Below are positions 10,010 through 21,505 of a DNA stretch of 64,000 nt, piece after piece. Origin of the DNA: Acidovorax sp. 1608163 (lineage in GTDB: Bacteria; Pseudomonadota; Gammaproteobacteria; Burkholderiales; Burkholderiaceae_C); the NCBI RefSeq assembly GCF_003669015.1, contig NZ_CP033069.1, forward strand, positions 2,490,501-2,554,500, read 5' to 3'. The notes beneath the pieces were generated by a model that was given only the letters and a program-made list of their open reading frames with translations, searched no databases and had not been told where the DNA came from. The position numbers were made by a program, and so were the translations under genes. Each line of letters opens with the position of its first letter. Within the stretch, counting starts at the first letter, position 1.

Positions 10010-10038
10010 AAAAAAAAGCCGACCCATCGGGTCGGCTT
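10010..10038 (-). terminator. Rho-independent terminator after clpA
   Basis: Read on the minus strand: a 9-bp perfect stem AGCCGACCC / GGGTCGGCT with a short loop, followed by eight T. It lies about 50 bp past the clpA stop codon. Confidence 0.88.
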
Positions 10039-10086
10039 GTGGAGAAGCAGGACACAGATGCCCGTGCGGCACCTGCGTCTACCGGG

Positions 10087-12432
<2,346 letters not shown>

Positions 12433-12491
12433 TTGAGAACTCCTTTGTGCTTGCGGGGTAGGAATAACTTTAGTTCAGGGTCAAAGACCTG

Positions 12492-12860
12492 TTATTCAAC
12501 AGGCTCACTGACACATTGCAGGGGGTGACCCGCTTTTGCGGCGGCATCCAGCACCTGCTCCACCTTGGTGGCAGCCACGTCGCGCGAATAAACGCCGCAA
12601 ACGCCTTTGCCATCGAGGTGGATCTTGAGCATGATTTGGGTGGCCTGCTCACGGTCTTTGCTGAAGAATTCCTGCAGCACCACAATGACAAACTCCATGG
12701 GGGTGTAGTCATCATTGAGCATGACCACCTGGTACATCTGCGGGGGCTGGGTCTTTTGGGTGCGCCGCTCAAGCACGACCGAACCGCCGTCATCCCGCGC
12801 TGGCCGAGAAACAGGCGGCGCGGTGGGGGGAGAGGGTGGTTTTGTTGCCATGAAATTCAT
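12492..12860 (-). CDS. clpS: ClpS adaptor of the ClpAP protease
   Basis: ClpS binds N-degron substrates and delivers them to ClpA. The 122 residues comprise a proline-rich, disordered N-terminal extension (about 40 residues) followed by the core: [16 protein letters not shown] at about residues 45-60 forms the N-degron pocket, and [20 protein letters not shown] the conserved C-terminal half. The frame has two close ATGs (12860 and 12851); the first is used here, and the choice changes only three residues. It lies immediately upstream of clpA, which fixes the identification. Confidence 0.94.
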   Translation of the reverse strand: MNFMATKPPSPPTAPPVSRPARDDGGSVVLERRTQKTQPPQMYQVVMLNDDYTPMEFVIVVLQEFFSKDREQATQIMLKIHLDGKGVCGVYSRDVAATKVEQVLDAAAKAGHPLQCVSEPVE

Positions 12861-13014
12861 TCTAGCGATCCCGAAGCCCGGTTGTCGCCTAAGAAATCTG
12901 ATGATTGGCGTCTATTTTTCAAGGCCTGGCTGCAAATATTGCGGCGGCCCGTCCAGCGTGCCGCCGTCCTTTTCAAAAGGATCACCTCACGGTGAATCAA
13001 CGCCCCAATCACGG

Positions 13015-16000
13015 CTATTCGTACACCACCGTGGTGGTGCCACTGCCAGCCTGCGCACTCCAGGCGGCCAGCGCAGCATCGGTGGGAAAAAACCGGCTGC
13101 CCTCACCCAGTTGCAACTCGGCAACGGCCCCTCCGGCATCAGACTGGCAACGCACGCCCATGCGAACGCGCAGCCCATGCAAAATGTCGCCCGACTCAGT
13201 TTCCTCCTTGTGGGGCGGAAACTCTGACACCAAACGGCGTACATCCGGCTGGGTGTCGCCCATAGCAATGTGCAGGTATTTGCCAAAACGGCACCGTGCA
13301 CCGGCCAGGTCCCACACCTGCTGCACCTTCACGCGCAGCCCGCCGCTGAAGTGGTCCATTTGCAGGCGCCCCATCATCACCACGAACTCGTCTTCCTTGA
13401 GTTGATTGCGGTAGGTGTTGAGCAGTGCCTCATCTGCCGAGGCTTCGATCATTCCCGACTTGTCGTCCAGTTTGAACAGGCCCAGCTTGCCGCGCTGGCC
13501 ATTGATGACCCGGAAATCACTGATGATGCCTGCCAAAACCTGCGGCTCGCGGCTGTCCAGCAATTCATCGATCTGGGTGCGCACAAACTTGCGCACCTCC
13601 CCCGCCACCTCATCGAACAGGTGGCCTGAGAGATAGAAACCCACCGCTGTTTTTTCCTGGGTCAGTCGCTCTTTGATGCCCCAGGGGATTGCGTCCACCA
13701 AATCGGGCTCTTGCGTGCTGGAGCCATGGGCGTCATCGCCCATCATGTCGAACAGACCGCCTTGGTTCACGTTGGCCAGCGTGGCCGCAGCAAAGTCAAA
13801 GGCGCGGTCAATCGACGCCACCAGCGAGGCCCGATTCATGTTCATGGAGTCAAAGGCCCCGGCCTTGATCAGCGCCTCCAGCGTTCGCTTGTTCAGCCGA
13901 CCTTTGTCTACCCGCACACAAAAATCGAACAAGCTCTTGAAAGGCCCCTTGGTGCTGCCCTGTGGCCCCTCTCCGCGCCCTTCGCGCGCGGCCACCATGG
14001 CCTCGATGGCTTGTTGACCCGTGCCCTTGATGGCGCCCAACCCGTAACGAATGACCTTGTCGGTCACTGGCTCGAACCGGTAGAAGCCGCGATTGACATC
14101 AGGCGGCTCAAAGCTCAGCCCAAAGTTCTTGCAAGCATCTTCGTACAACACCTTGAGCTTGTCGGTGTCGTCCATTTCAACGGTCATGTTGGCGCAGAAA
14201 AACTCAGCGGTGTAGTGCACCTTGAGCCAGCCGGTGTGATACGCCAACAGCGAATAAGCAGCAGCGTGCGACTTGTTGAAGCCGTAGCCCGCAAACTTCT
14301 CCATCAAGTCGAACACTTCGTCAGCCTTGTCCTGGCTGATGTTCTTTTCCGCAGCCCCCTTGCGAAAGATCTCCCGGTGCTCGGCCATTTCCTCGGCCTT
14401 CTTCTTGCCCATGGCGCGGCGCAGCATGTCGGCGCCGCCCAGGCTGTAGCCCCCCAACACCTGGGCGGTCTGCATCACCTGCTCCTGGTACACCATGATC
14501 CCGTAGGTTTCGGCCAGCACAGGCTCGACCAACGGGTGGGGGTACTCCACCGGCTCCTTGCCGTGCTTGCGGTTCACGAAGGTGGGGATCAGGTCCATAG
14601 GACCCGGGCGATACAGCGCATTGAGCGCAATCAAGTCCTCCAGACGGCTCGGGCGGGCTTCTTTGAGCATGCCCTGCATGCCCCGGCTTTCAAACTGGAA
14701 CACGGCCTCGGTCTTGCCTTCTGAAAAAAGCCGGTAGGTGGGGCCATCGTCGAGCGGAATGTTCTCGTAGGCAAAGCCCTCCTGACCCTTGTGGCGCTTC
14801 ATGATGAACTCGCGCGCAATCTCCAGGATGGTGAGCGTCGCCAGACCCAAAAAGTCGAACTTCACGAGGCCAATGGCCTCCACGTCGTCCTTGTCGTACT
14901 GGCTCACGGCCGATTCGCTGCCGGGCTGCTGGTACAGCGGACAAAAGTCAGTGAGCTTGCCCGGCGCGATCAACACGCCCCCAGCGTGCATGCCGATGTT
15001 GCGCGTCATGCCTTCGAGTTTTTGCGCCATCTCGATGACGGTTTTGACGTCTTCTTCCTTGCGCACACGCTCGTAGAGCATGGGCTCCAGCTCCAGCGCG
15101 TAGTTGTTTTTGTCGCCCTCTTTCTTCACCTCGGGCGGGTACTGCAAGGTGTAGGACATGCCCGGCTTGCCAGGCACCAGCTTGGAGATGCCATCGCAGA
15201 AGGTGTAGCTCATGTCCATCACCCGCCCCACGTCGCGGATCGCGGCCTTGGCGGCCATGGTGCCGAACGTTGCAATCTGGCTCACGGCATTCTTGCCGTA
15301 CTTTTCCTTCACGTAATCGATCACCCGGTCACGGTTGCCCTGACAAAAGTCGATGTCAAAGTCGGGCATCGATACCCGCTCGGGGTTCAGGAAACGCTCA
15401 AACAGCAGGTTGTATTCCAGCGGATCCAGATCGGTGATCTTGAGCGCATAGGCCACCAGCGAGCCCGCACCCGACCCCCGGCCCGGCCCTACAGGGCAGC
15501 CATTGGCCTTGGCCCACTGGATGAAGTCGCCCACGATGAGGAAGTAGCCTGGGAACCCCATCTTGAGGATGGTGCCCAGCTCAAACTCCAGTCGCTCCAC
15601 GTAGCGCGGGCGCTCCTTGTCGCGCTTGGCCTCGTCAGGGAACAAGTGTTTGAGGCGCTCTTCCAGACCCTCAAACGATGCGAAGCGGAAGTACTCTTCG
15701 GCAGGCATGCCGTTGGGCGTGGGAAACGCTGGCAACTGCGGTTTGCCCAGCACCAGGGTAAGGCTACACCGCTTGGCGATTTCTGCGGTGTTGGCGAGCG
15801 CCGACGGCACATCCGCGAACAGCGCCTGCATCTGCTCAGCAGACTTGAAATACTGCTCGCGCGTAAAACGCCGTACCCGTTTCGGATTGGCCAGAATTTC
15901 CCCACCAGCGATACACACCCGGGCCTCATGGGCCTCGTAGTCCTCGGCGGTCAAAAACTGAACGGGATGCGTGGCCACGACAGGCAAGTTCAGCCGAGCG

Positions 16001-16551
16001 GCCAATTGCACGGCAGCCACCACATGGCTTTCATCGTCCACACGGCCTGCGCGCTGCAACTCAACGTAGAACCGGTGGGTGAAAATACCCGCCAGCCTCA
16101 ACGCCAGGTCGGCTGCGCCCGCCTCGTCGCCCTTGAGCAAAGCCTGGCCCACAGGCCCAGCCTGCGCACCCGACAAGGCGATCAGCCCATCGGACAACTC
16201 CTGCAGCCAAGCCCAGGTGGACACCGCCAGATTCTTGACAATGTTCTTGGTCCAGGCGCGTGCGAGCAATTCCGACAGATTCAGGTAACCCTGCTTGTTT
16301 TGCACCAGCAGCAGCAACCGTGTGGGGTCCGCGCCCGCCTCGCCCTCCAGATAGATTTCGGCGCCCAGCACCGGCTTGACACCCTTGCCGCGCCCTTCTT
16401 TGTAAAACTTGATGGCGCCGAAAAGATTGTTGAGATCGGTGATGGCAAGGGCGGGCTGCCCGTCTGCCGCAGCGGCCTTGACGACCTCATCGATGCGGGT
16501 GGTACCGTCAACGACGGAGAACTCTGTGTGCAGGCGCAAGTGAACGTACAT
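13015..16551 (-). CDS. dnaE: DNA polymerase III subunit alpha
   Basis: The replicative polymerase alpha subunit. At 1178 residues it matches DnaE1 (about 1160). Domains in order: PHP (YVHLRLHTEFSVVDG at the N-terminus), palm with catalytic aspartates in MPDFDIDFCQGNRDRV, the thumb/fingers region (GIMVYQEQVMQ, GYGFNKSHAAAYS), tandem HhH, and a C-terminal OB fold (VLAGIISDFRVINGQRG). I start at the ATG at 16551 because it places the PHP motif at the N-terminus as in homologues. The GGAGG just upstream is only one base from that ATG, an unusually short spacing; an in-frame ATG at 16584 is an alternative. The gene diverges from bamD. Confidence 0.95.
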   Translation of the reverse strand: MYVHLRLHTEFSVVDGTTRIDEVVKAAAADGQPALAITDLNNLFGAIKFYKEGRGKGVKPVLGAEIYLEGEAGADPTRLLLLVQNKQGYLNLSELLARAWTKNIVKNLAVSTWAWLQELSDGLIALSGAQAGPVGQALLKGDEAGAADLALRLAGIFTHRFYVELQRAGRVDDESHVVAAVQLAARLNLPVVATHPVQFLTAEDYEAHEARVCIAGGEILANPKRVRRFTREQYFKSAEQMQALFADVPSALANTAEIAKRCSLTLVLGKPQLPAFPTPNGMPAEEYFRFASFEGLEERLKHLFPDEAKRDKERPRYVERLEFELGTILKMGFPGYFLIVGDFIQWAKANGCPVGPGRGSGAGSLVAYALKITDLDPLEYNLLFERFLNPERVSMPDFDIDFCQGNRDRVIDYVKEKYGKNAVSQIATFGTMAAKAAIRDVGRVMDMSYTFCDGISKLVPGKPGMSYTLQYPPEVKKEGDKNNYALELEPMLYERVRKEEDVKTVIEMAQKLEGMTRNIGMHAGGVLIAPGKLTDFCPLYQQPGSESAVSQYDKDDVEAIGLVKFDFLGLATLTILEIAREFIMKRHKGQEGFAYENIPLDDGPTYRLFSEGKTEAVFQFESRGMQGMLKEARPSRLEDLIALNALYRPGPMDLIPTFVNRKHGKEPVEYPHPLVEPVLAETYGIMVYQEQVMQTAQVLGGYSLGGADMLRRAMGKKKAEEMAEHREIFRKGAAEKNISQDKADEVFDLMEKFAGYGFNKSHAAAYSLLAYHTGWLKVHYTAEFFCANMTVEMDDTDKLKVLYEDACKNFGLSFEPPDVNRGFYRFEPVTDKVIRYGLGAIKGTGQQAIEAMVAAREGRGEGPQGSTKGPFKSLFDFCVRVDKGRLNKRTLEALIKAGAFDSMNMNRASLVASIDRAFDFAAATLANVNQGGLFDMMGDDAHGSSTQEPDLVDAIPWGIKERLTQEKTAVGFYLSGHLFDEVAGEVRKFVRTQIDELLDSREPQVLAGIISDFRVINGQRGKLGLFKLDDKSGMIEASADEALLNTYRNQLKEDEFVVMMGRLQMDHFSGGLRVKVQQVWDLAGARCRFGKYLHIAMGDTQPDVRRLVSEFPPHKEETESGDILHGLRVRMGVRCQSDAGGAVAELQLGEGSRFFPTDAALAAWSAQAGSGTTTVVYE

Positions 16552-16733
16552 GCCTCCATTGTAGAAAGGCGCCCAAGCTTCCATTCGCCAGCGCCGAGGA
16601 ATTTGAGGGGACAAATGAGGCCATTACAATGCCGCTTCAATCTGTGGCCCCCGGCAGGAGGATTGCATTGGCAGTCCGCCCCGCCCCACTCGTGGAAGAC
16701 TAGGTTCTTCTAATTGCCTGAAAGCTGCTTGCG

Positions 16734-17534
16734 ATGCGTCTTGCCCCACTGTCTCTTTGCTCTGTCCTGCTAGCGTCCCTGGTGCTGGCCGGTTGCTCCA
16801 GCACCCCGGAAGACAAAACCGCCGGCTGGAGTCCGAACCGCATCCACTCGGAAGCGAAAGATGAAATGAGCAGCGGTGCCTACGACAAGGCCGTGCCGCT
16901 GCTGGAGAAGCTCGAAGGCCGTGCCGCAGGCACCCCACTGGCGCAGCAAGCGCAATTGGACAAGGCCTACGCCCAATTCAAGGGTGGCGAAAAAGCCCAG
17001 GCCATCGCCACCCTGGATCGCTTCATGAAGTTACATCCCGCCAGCCCCGCTCTGGACTACGCGCTGTACCTGAAAGGCTTGGTCAATTTCAATGACAACC
17101 TGGGTCTGTTCTCCTGGATCTCTCGCCAGGACCTTTCAGAACGCGACCAAAAGGCGGCCAAGGACTCCTTCGAGTCTTTCAGTGATCTGGTCACCCGCTT
17201 TCCCGAATCCCGCTATGCGCAGGACTCTCGCCAGCGCATGACCTACATCGTCAACTCGCTGGCCCAGTACGAAGTGCATGTGGCACGTTACTACTACGAG
17301 CGCGGAGCCTATGTGGCAGCCGTGAGCCGGGCACAAGTTGCACTGGCCGACTACAAGGATGTCCCCGCACTGGAAGAAGCGCTGTACATCCTGGTTCGCT
17401 CTTACGATGCCCTGGGCATGACCCAACTGCGCGATGACGCTCGCCGCGTCATGGCCACGTCTTACCCCCAAAGCAGCTATTTGCGCGAAGGTGGCTTTAA
17501 GACCAAGTCAGATCCTTGGTGGAAGTTCTGGTGA
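16734..17534 (+). CDS. bamD: Outer membrane protein assembly factor BamD
   Basis: BamD is the essential lipoprotein of the BAM complex, which inserts beta-barrel proteins in the outer membrane. The 266 residues begin with a signal peptide ending in the lipobox LAGC (Cys at about residue 21), followed by five TPR-like repeats; RMTYIVNSLAQYEVHVARYY is characteristic. It diverges from dnaE, with 182 bp between the starts that must hold both promoters. Its 3' end overlaps the convergent helicase gene by 38 bp, so the last dozen codons of both genes share DNA. Confidence 0.93.
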   Translation: MRLAPLSLCSVLLASLVLAGCSSTPEDKTAGWSPNRIHSEAKDEMSSGAYDKAVPLLEKLEGRAAGTPLAQQAQLDKAYAQFKGGEKAQAIATLDRFMKLHPASPALDYALYLKGLVNFNDNLGLFSWISRQDLSERDQKAAKDSFESFSDLVTRFPESRYAQDSRQRMTYIVNSLAQYEVHVARYYYERGAYVAAVSRAQVALADYKDVPALEEALYILVRSYDALGMTQLRDDARRVMATSYPQSSYLREGGFKTKSDPWWKFW

Positions 17535-19593
17535 TCTCGGCCAGCGCCTGGAGCGCCTCTTGAAACGATTCGGGGGTTTCCAGGCGCCGCATGGGCGGCA
17601 GCACCGCGACCAACCGCTTGCCGTAGCCCTTGGTCAGTAAGCGTGGGTCGCACACCACCAAAATGCCATGGTCCGACTCGCGCCGGATCAGCCGGCCAGC
17701 ACCCTGCTTGAGGGCCACAGCCGCCTCGGGCAAAGCGTAAGTTTGAAACGCTCGGCCACCCGCTGCCTCAATGCGCTGGGTGCGCGCCTCTACCAGCGGG
17801 TCCCCCGGCGGAGGAAAGGGCAGCTTGTCGATGACCACCAACTGCAGCGCATCGCCAGGCACATCAAAGCCCTCCCAAAAGCCCATGGACGCGATCAGGA
17901 TGCAGCCTTTTTGCCCCTGCGCCTCGCCCGCCCGAAAACGCTCCATCAATCTGCGCTTGGGCCACTCGCCCTGCACCAGCACCTCCAGCAGTGCCCCATG
18001 CTTGGCCAGTTGCTCACGCAGCGTGGATGCGATGACGCCCAGCGCCCGCAGCGTGGTGGTGAGGATGAGGGTGCGTCCGCCCAAAGTCGCTGCAGCCTGG
18101 GCTGCCAAGGCGGCTACCGACGGGCCGTGCTGGGGATCTGACGGCGAAGGAAAGTCCTGCGGCACAAAAAACCCTGCCTGGCTGCTGTAGTCAAACGGAC
18201 TCTCCACCCGCAAGATGCGAGCGCCCTCCAGCCCACAGCGCTTCACAAACCAGGACAACTCGGCATCGTGCCCCAGCGTCGCTGAAGTAAACACCCAGGC
18301 GCGTGAGGGCCCCCGAGCTGGCGCAGGCCATCCATCCTCATCCACCGCTTCTTGCGCGGTGGCCAGCAAACGGGTGCGCATGGCTTCGGCAATGTCCAGC
18401 GGCGACTCCACCAAGCGCAAGCCGCCTCCTGCCTCCAGCCAGCGCACATAGCCCTCCGGGCAAAGCCCCTGAAACCTGGACAACCGCAACAGCAGCGCCA
18501 CCCCCCGTTCGGCCAGCCGGGCCATATCTGGCGCGACCTCACTAAAGGCCTCAACAGCGTTCTGCGCCTGTGCGCATACCTGCTCCAGCCCCTCCATGGC
18601 CGCTTGCCAGCGTGGCAGATCCAGGCCCTCTGGCGCACCATGCCACCAGCCGCGCCTGGATGGCATTGTCCCGTCTGCCCCGGCGACTTCGCTCCATCGG
18701 CGCGCGGCCTCTTCCAGCGCAGCGTGCAGGCCCAACCAATCAGCAAAGCCCCTCGCATGCTGCAACCCTGCAGCCAGCACATCACGCGCAAATTCCTGGA
18801 TTTGCCCGGACGTCAGCTGCACCCCCAAAAACTGCACACCGGTGTCGCTCAGTTGGTGTGCTTCGTCAAAAATGACCACGCGCACCGAGGGCAGCAGCTC
18901 GGCAACGCCCGACTCTCGCACAGCCACATCGGCAAAGAACAGGTGGTGATTGACCACCACCACGTCAGCCGCCATGGCTTCGCGACGCGCCAGATTCACA
19001 TGGCACTCTTTGGCTCTGGGGCACTGCGAGCCCAGGCAGTTGTCACGGGTGGAGGTGACCAGTGGGATCACTGGCGAGCGCTCATCCAGGCCCGTGAGTT
19101 CAGACAGATCACCCGAGCGGGTGCTGCGCGACCAGTCTTCGACCTTCGCCAGCACACGCACCATTTGTCCACCTTGCACGGCCATGTCGTGGCGCGCCAG
19201 CGCCATGCGATGCAGGCACAGGTAGCTGCTTCGCCCTTTGAGCAATGCGATGCGCGCCGGAATCCCCAAAATCTCCAGCAATCTGGGGATGTCGCGCGAA
19301 CAAAGCTGATCCTGCAAAGCCTTGGTGGCCGTGGAGACCAAAGCCCGCTCCCCACTGAGCAACACGGGCACCAAATACGCATAGGTTTTGCCAACGCCCG
19401 TGCCTGCCTCTACCACCAATGCGCCACCTGACTCAATGGCGCCAGACACCGCCAGCGCCATCTGAACCTGTCCCGCGCGCGGCCGATACAAAGGGTCCGC
19501 CCGGGCCAGCAAGCCGTCGCCCACGAATACGGACTCCACCACCGCGCCCAAAACCGAAGGGGAAGACAAAGGCGCAGCGGAGTCCTGTGGCAT
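17497..19593 (-). CDS. ATP-dependent DNA helicase, DinG/YoaA family (XPD-like, Fe-S)
   Basis: A superfamily 2 5'-3' helicase probably acting on DNA-repair or R-loop substrates. The 698 residues show Walker A VVEAGTGVGKTYAYL (about residues 61-75), a four-cysteine Fe-S cluster set (Cys in YLCLHRM, then the three Cys of NCLGSQCPRAKEC), the DEAH box VIFDEAHQLSDTG, and motif VI QGAGRLIRRESDHG near the C-terminus. There is no N-terminal exonuclease domain, which fits gammaproteobacterial DinG/YoaA rather than the Firmicute form. The start at 19593 is the first plausible ATG, but I see no clear ribosome binding site. Its 3' end runs 38 bp into bamD on the opposite strand. Confidence 0.9.
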   Translation of the reverse strand: MPQDSAAPLSSPSVLGAVVESVFVGDGLLARADPLYRPRAGQVQMALAVSGAIESGGALVVEAGTGVGKTYAYLVPVLLSGERALVSTATKALQDQLCSRDIPRLLEILGIPARIALLKGRSSYLCLHRMALARHDMAVQGGQMVRVLAKVEDWSRSTRSGDLSELTGLDERSPVIPLVTSTRDNCLGSQCPRAKECHVNLARREAMAADVVVVNHHLFFADVAVRESGVAELLPSVRVVIFDEAHQLSDTGVQFLGVQLTSGQIQEFARDVLAAGLQHARGFADWLGLHAALEEAARRWSEVAGADGTMPSRRGWWHGAPEGLDLPRWQAAMEGLEQVCAQAQNAVEAFSEVAPDMARLAERGVALLLRLSRFQGLCPEGYVRWLEAGGGLRLVESPLDIAEAMRTRLLATAQEAVDEDGWPAPARGPSRAWVFTSATLGHDAELSWFVKRCGLEGARILRVESPFDYSSQAGFFVPQDFPSPSDPQHGPSVAALAAQAAATLGGRTLILTTTLRALGVIASTLREQLAKHGALLEVLVQGEWPKRRLMERFRAGEAQGQKGCILIASMGFWEGFDVPGDALQLVVIDKLPFPPPGDPLVEARTQRIEAAGGRAFQTYALPEAAVALKQGAGRLIRRESDHGILVVCDPRLLTKGYGKRLVAVLPPMRRLETPESFQEALQALAEITRTSTKDLTWS

Positions 19594-19857
19594 GGCTCAA
19601 CAAAAAGAAAGTGGAAAGGCTGAAGACACTGGGGCATTCGAAACATGCCCAACGCAGCGGCCGCGCAAGCGGAGCAAAAATCTCCAGACCCCGCACCGCC
19701 CTGCACAGCCTGGCTCCACAACACAAGGCATCCCAAACAGTGCGCAAAGCTGTGCGGCAGCCCCGCCATGGCAAAAACGCCACAGGCAGGCGGATAATAC
19801 GCGGCTCAGCGCTTCATAATGACCGGCAGCGTTCTACCACGCACCACAATCCCCAGC

Positions 19858-20655
19858 ATGACCAAAGCGTTCCGTCTCATCGCATCCACCGGCATCCACA
19901 AAGGTGACCGGGAATACCAGCAAGACCAGGTGGCCTTGATTTCACACAATCGGCACAACGGCTGTGTTTTGGGCGTGGTGGCCGACGGCATGGGCGGGCG
20001 CAGCGGGGGCCGCAAAGCCTCCGACCAGGTCATGATGACGGCCCGTCAGCTGTTTGAGCGCTACTCCCCCGAGACAGACGACCCTGCCGCCATGCTCAAA
20101 GCCATGGTGGAAGAGGCCCACATCGTCATCCGGCTGACGGCCATTTCCGCCGAGCAAGAGCCTCACAGCACCATCGCTGCCTTCCTCATCAACCCCCGTG
20201 GTGACTGCCACTGGGTGCACGCAGGCGATTCGCGCATCTACCACTTCCAAGGCGGGCGGCTCATCCACCGCAGCAGCGACCACTCTTATGTGCAGGCCCT
20301 GGTAGACCGGGGCGAGCTGACCGAAGCCGAGGCCAACAACCACCCTCACTCCAACATCCTGGTGGGTTGCCTGGGCACCGAGAGCGATCCGCCCGCAACA
20401 CCCCACATGATTTCGCAACTGCGCCCTGGCGATGTCCTGCTGGCATGCAGCGACGGGGTCTGGCACTACTTCTCGCCCACCGAACTGGCCTCGGTGGTGG
20501 AGTCCTTGTCGCCACGTGAAGCCACGGAGTTTTTGATTGAAAAAGCCCGCTCACGTGCCCGTGGGGGCGGCGACAACCTGTCGCTGGTGATTGTCAAAAT
20601 CGAAGCCTTGGCTGAAGAGAAAAAGCACGCCAGGCTGGTAAGCACCACCCCCTGA
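19858..20655 (+). CDS. PP2C-family (Stp1-like) protein phosphatase
   Basis: A metal-dependent Ser/Thr phosphatase. All core motifs are visible in 265 residues: GDREYQQDQV (first metal-binding Asp), GVVADGMGGRSGG, HAGDSRIY, LLACSDGVWHYF and GGGDNLSLVIV (last metal Asp). It is soluble, with no signal peptide or membrane helix, and no fused regulatory domain. The ATG at 19858 gives a normal PP2C start; an in-frame ATG at 19819 would add 13 residues. Such phosphatases usually counteract a Hanks-type kinase; a fragment of one is at the window's left edge, but about 19 kb away. A terminator follows. Confidence 0.88.
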   Translation: MTKAFRLIASTGIHKGDREYQQDQVALISHNRHNGCVLGVVADGMGGRSGGRKASDQVMMTARQLFERYSPETDDPAAMLKAMVEEAHIVIRLTAISAEQEPHSTIAAFLINPRGDCHWVHAGDSRIYHFQGGRLIHRSSDHSYVQALVDRGELTEAEANNHPHSNILVGCLGTESDPPATPHMISQLRPGDVLLACSDGVWHYFSPTELASVVESLSPREATEFLIEKARSRARGGGDNLSLVIVKIEALAEEKKHARLVSTTP

Positions 20656-20681
20656 TTCCACCCCAACCGTCACAACCACCC

Positions 20682-20714
20682 AACGGCCCGGCCAGTTCTG
20701 TGGCGGGCCGTTTT
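20682..20714 (+). terminator. Rho-independent terminator after the PP2C gene
   Basis: AACGGCCCG and CGGGCCGTT form a 9-bp stem around a 13-nt loop that can itself pair partly (GCC/GGC), followed by a run of T. It lies about 27 bp beyond the phosphatase stop. Confidence 0.75.
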
Positions 20715-20786
20715 GCTTTGCATCGCTCAAGGCTGGGCCATCAGCAAGGGCCACCGGTCATTCGGCCCCAACCAATGGCTCTCCAT

Positions 20787-21505
20787 TCACTGTGGCGTGG
20801 GCAAAGGTGCTGCGGGCTTGTGCCCATCCGCGGCGGATTGGGCCTGCTCTTTGTCTCGCCGGGCCCGGCGCGCCTCTGAGGCTTTTTCCGCATCCAACTG
20901 CCGTTGGCGGGCCTTGGCTGCGCGCTCGGCACTTTCTTTTTCACGGGCTGATTGTTCAGCCGCCTGCGAAGACTGGCGAGCCCGCTGCTGGCTGGCCCTT
21001 TCCTGGGCCTCACGGTCACGCAGCACCACCGTGCCTGGAGATTTCTCTCGGGCCGCTGGCTTCCCCCCTGGGGTGGGTTGCGCACCGTGGCAGAAGCTGC
21101 AGACGCTGCGCCTGCAGGCCCTGCAGCATCGGCGACAGAGGACTGCTTGTCTTCAATCTGGCGCAGACGCTCCTGGGCCTTTTCCTTGCGCTCCGCATCG
21201 TTGATTTGCACCTCTTGGGCCCGCAGCCGTGTTTCCACCTGACGCCACTCGTTGCGGGCATCGCGCAAGCAATCCTCCACAGCAAACAGGCGGTAGCACT
21301 TCACCTCTGTCTGCTTGCGCTGTGCCAGGTTCTGCTTGCGCTCTTGCTCGATACCCGAACGCTGTGCCGCCCGCTGAGCAGATGCTGCGCGCAGCGCCTC
21401 ATGCGGGGAAAGGTCTGCTTCACGAGGCTGGGCTGCCGCTTGGCCTGCAGACAACACAGCGACGCACGCCGCCAGGCCCCATACCGATGCAATGGTCTTT
21501 TTCAT
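20787..21505 (-). pseudogene. Exported coiled-coil protein of unknown function, frameshifted
   Basis: I do not recognise a named family. The product begins with a signal peptide (MKKTIASVWGLAACVAVLSA, then AAAQ), followed by an Arg/Gln/Glu-rich, mostly helical region. It has two cysteines in KCYRLFAVEDCLRDARNEW that could form a disulfide, and ends with a highly charged coiled coil (EQSAREKESAERAAKAR, DAEKASEARRARRDKEQ). The 5' frame would run on as a proline/arginine-rich tail of no coding character, whereas the 3' frame has clear coiled-coil coding. They join at a six-base C run at 21063-21068; a seventh base restores GGKPAAREKSPG. Joined length is about 239 residues. Its ATG overlaps the zapE stop by 4 bp, so it is the downstream gene of a zapE operon. 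Confidence 0.7.
21063..21068. other. Frameshift point in a C6/G6 run
   Basis: The coding strand reads CAG GGG GGA AGC. With one more G it becomes CAG GGG GGG AAG and opens the long downstream coiled-coil frame that ends at 20787. Confidence 0.7.

Noticed and set aside
12900..13014. GC-rich hairpin (GGCGGC...GCCGCC) downstream of dnaE as a terminator
   Set aside because: The loop is 11 nt and no T run follows; not convincing.
14791..16713. Long open frame (640 codons) antisense to dnaE
   Set aside because: A shadow of dnaE, rich in His/Gln/Val runs typical of antisense high-GC reading.
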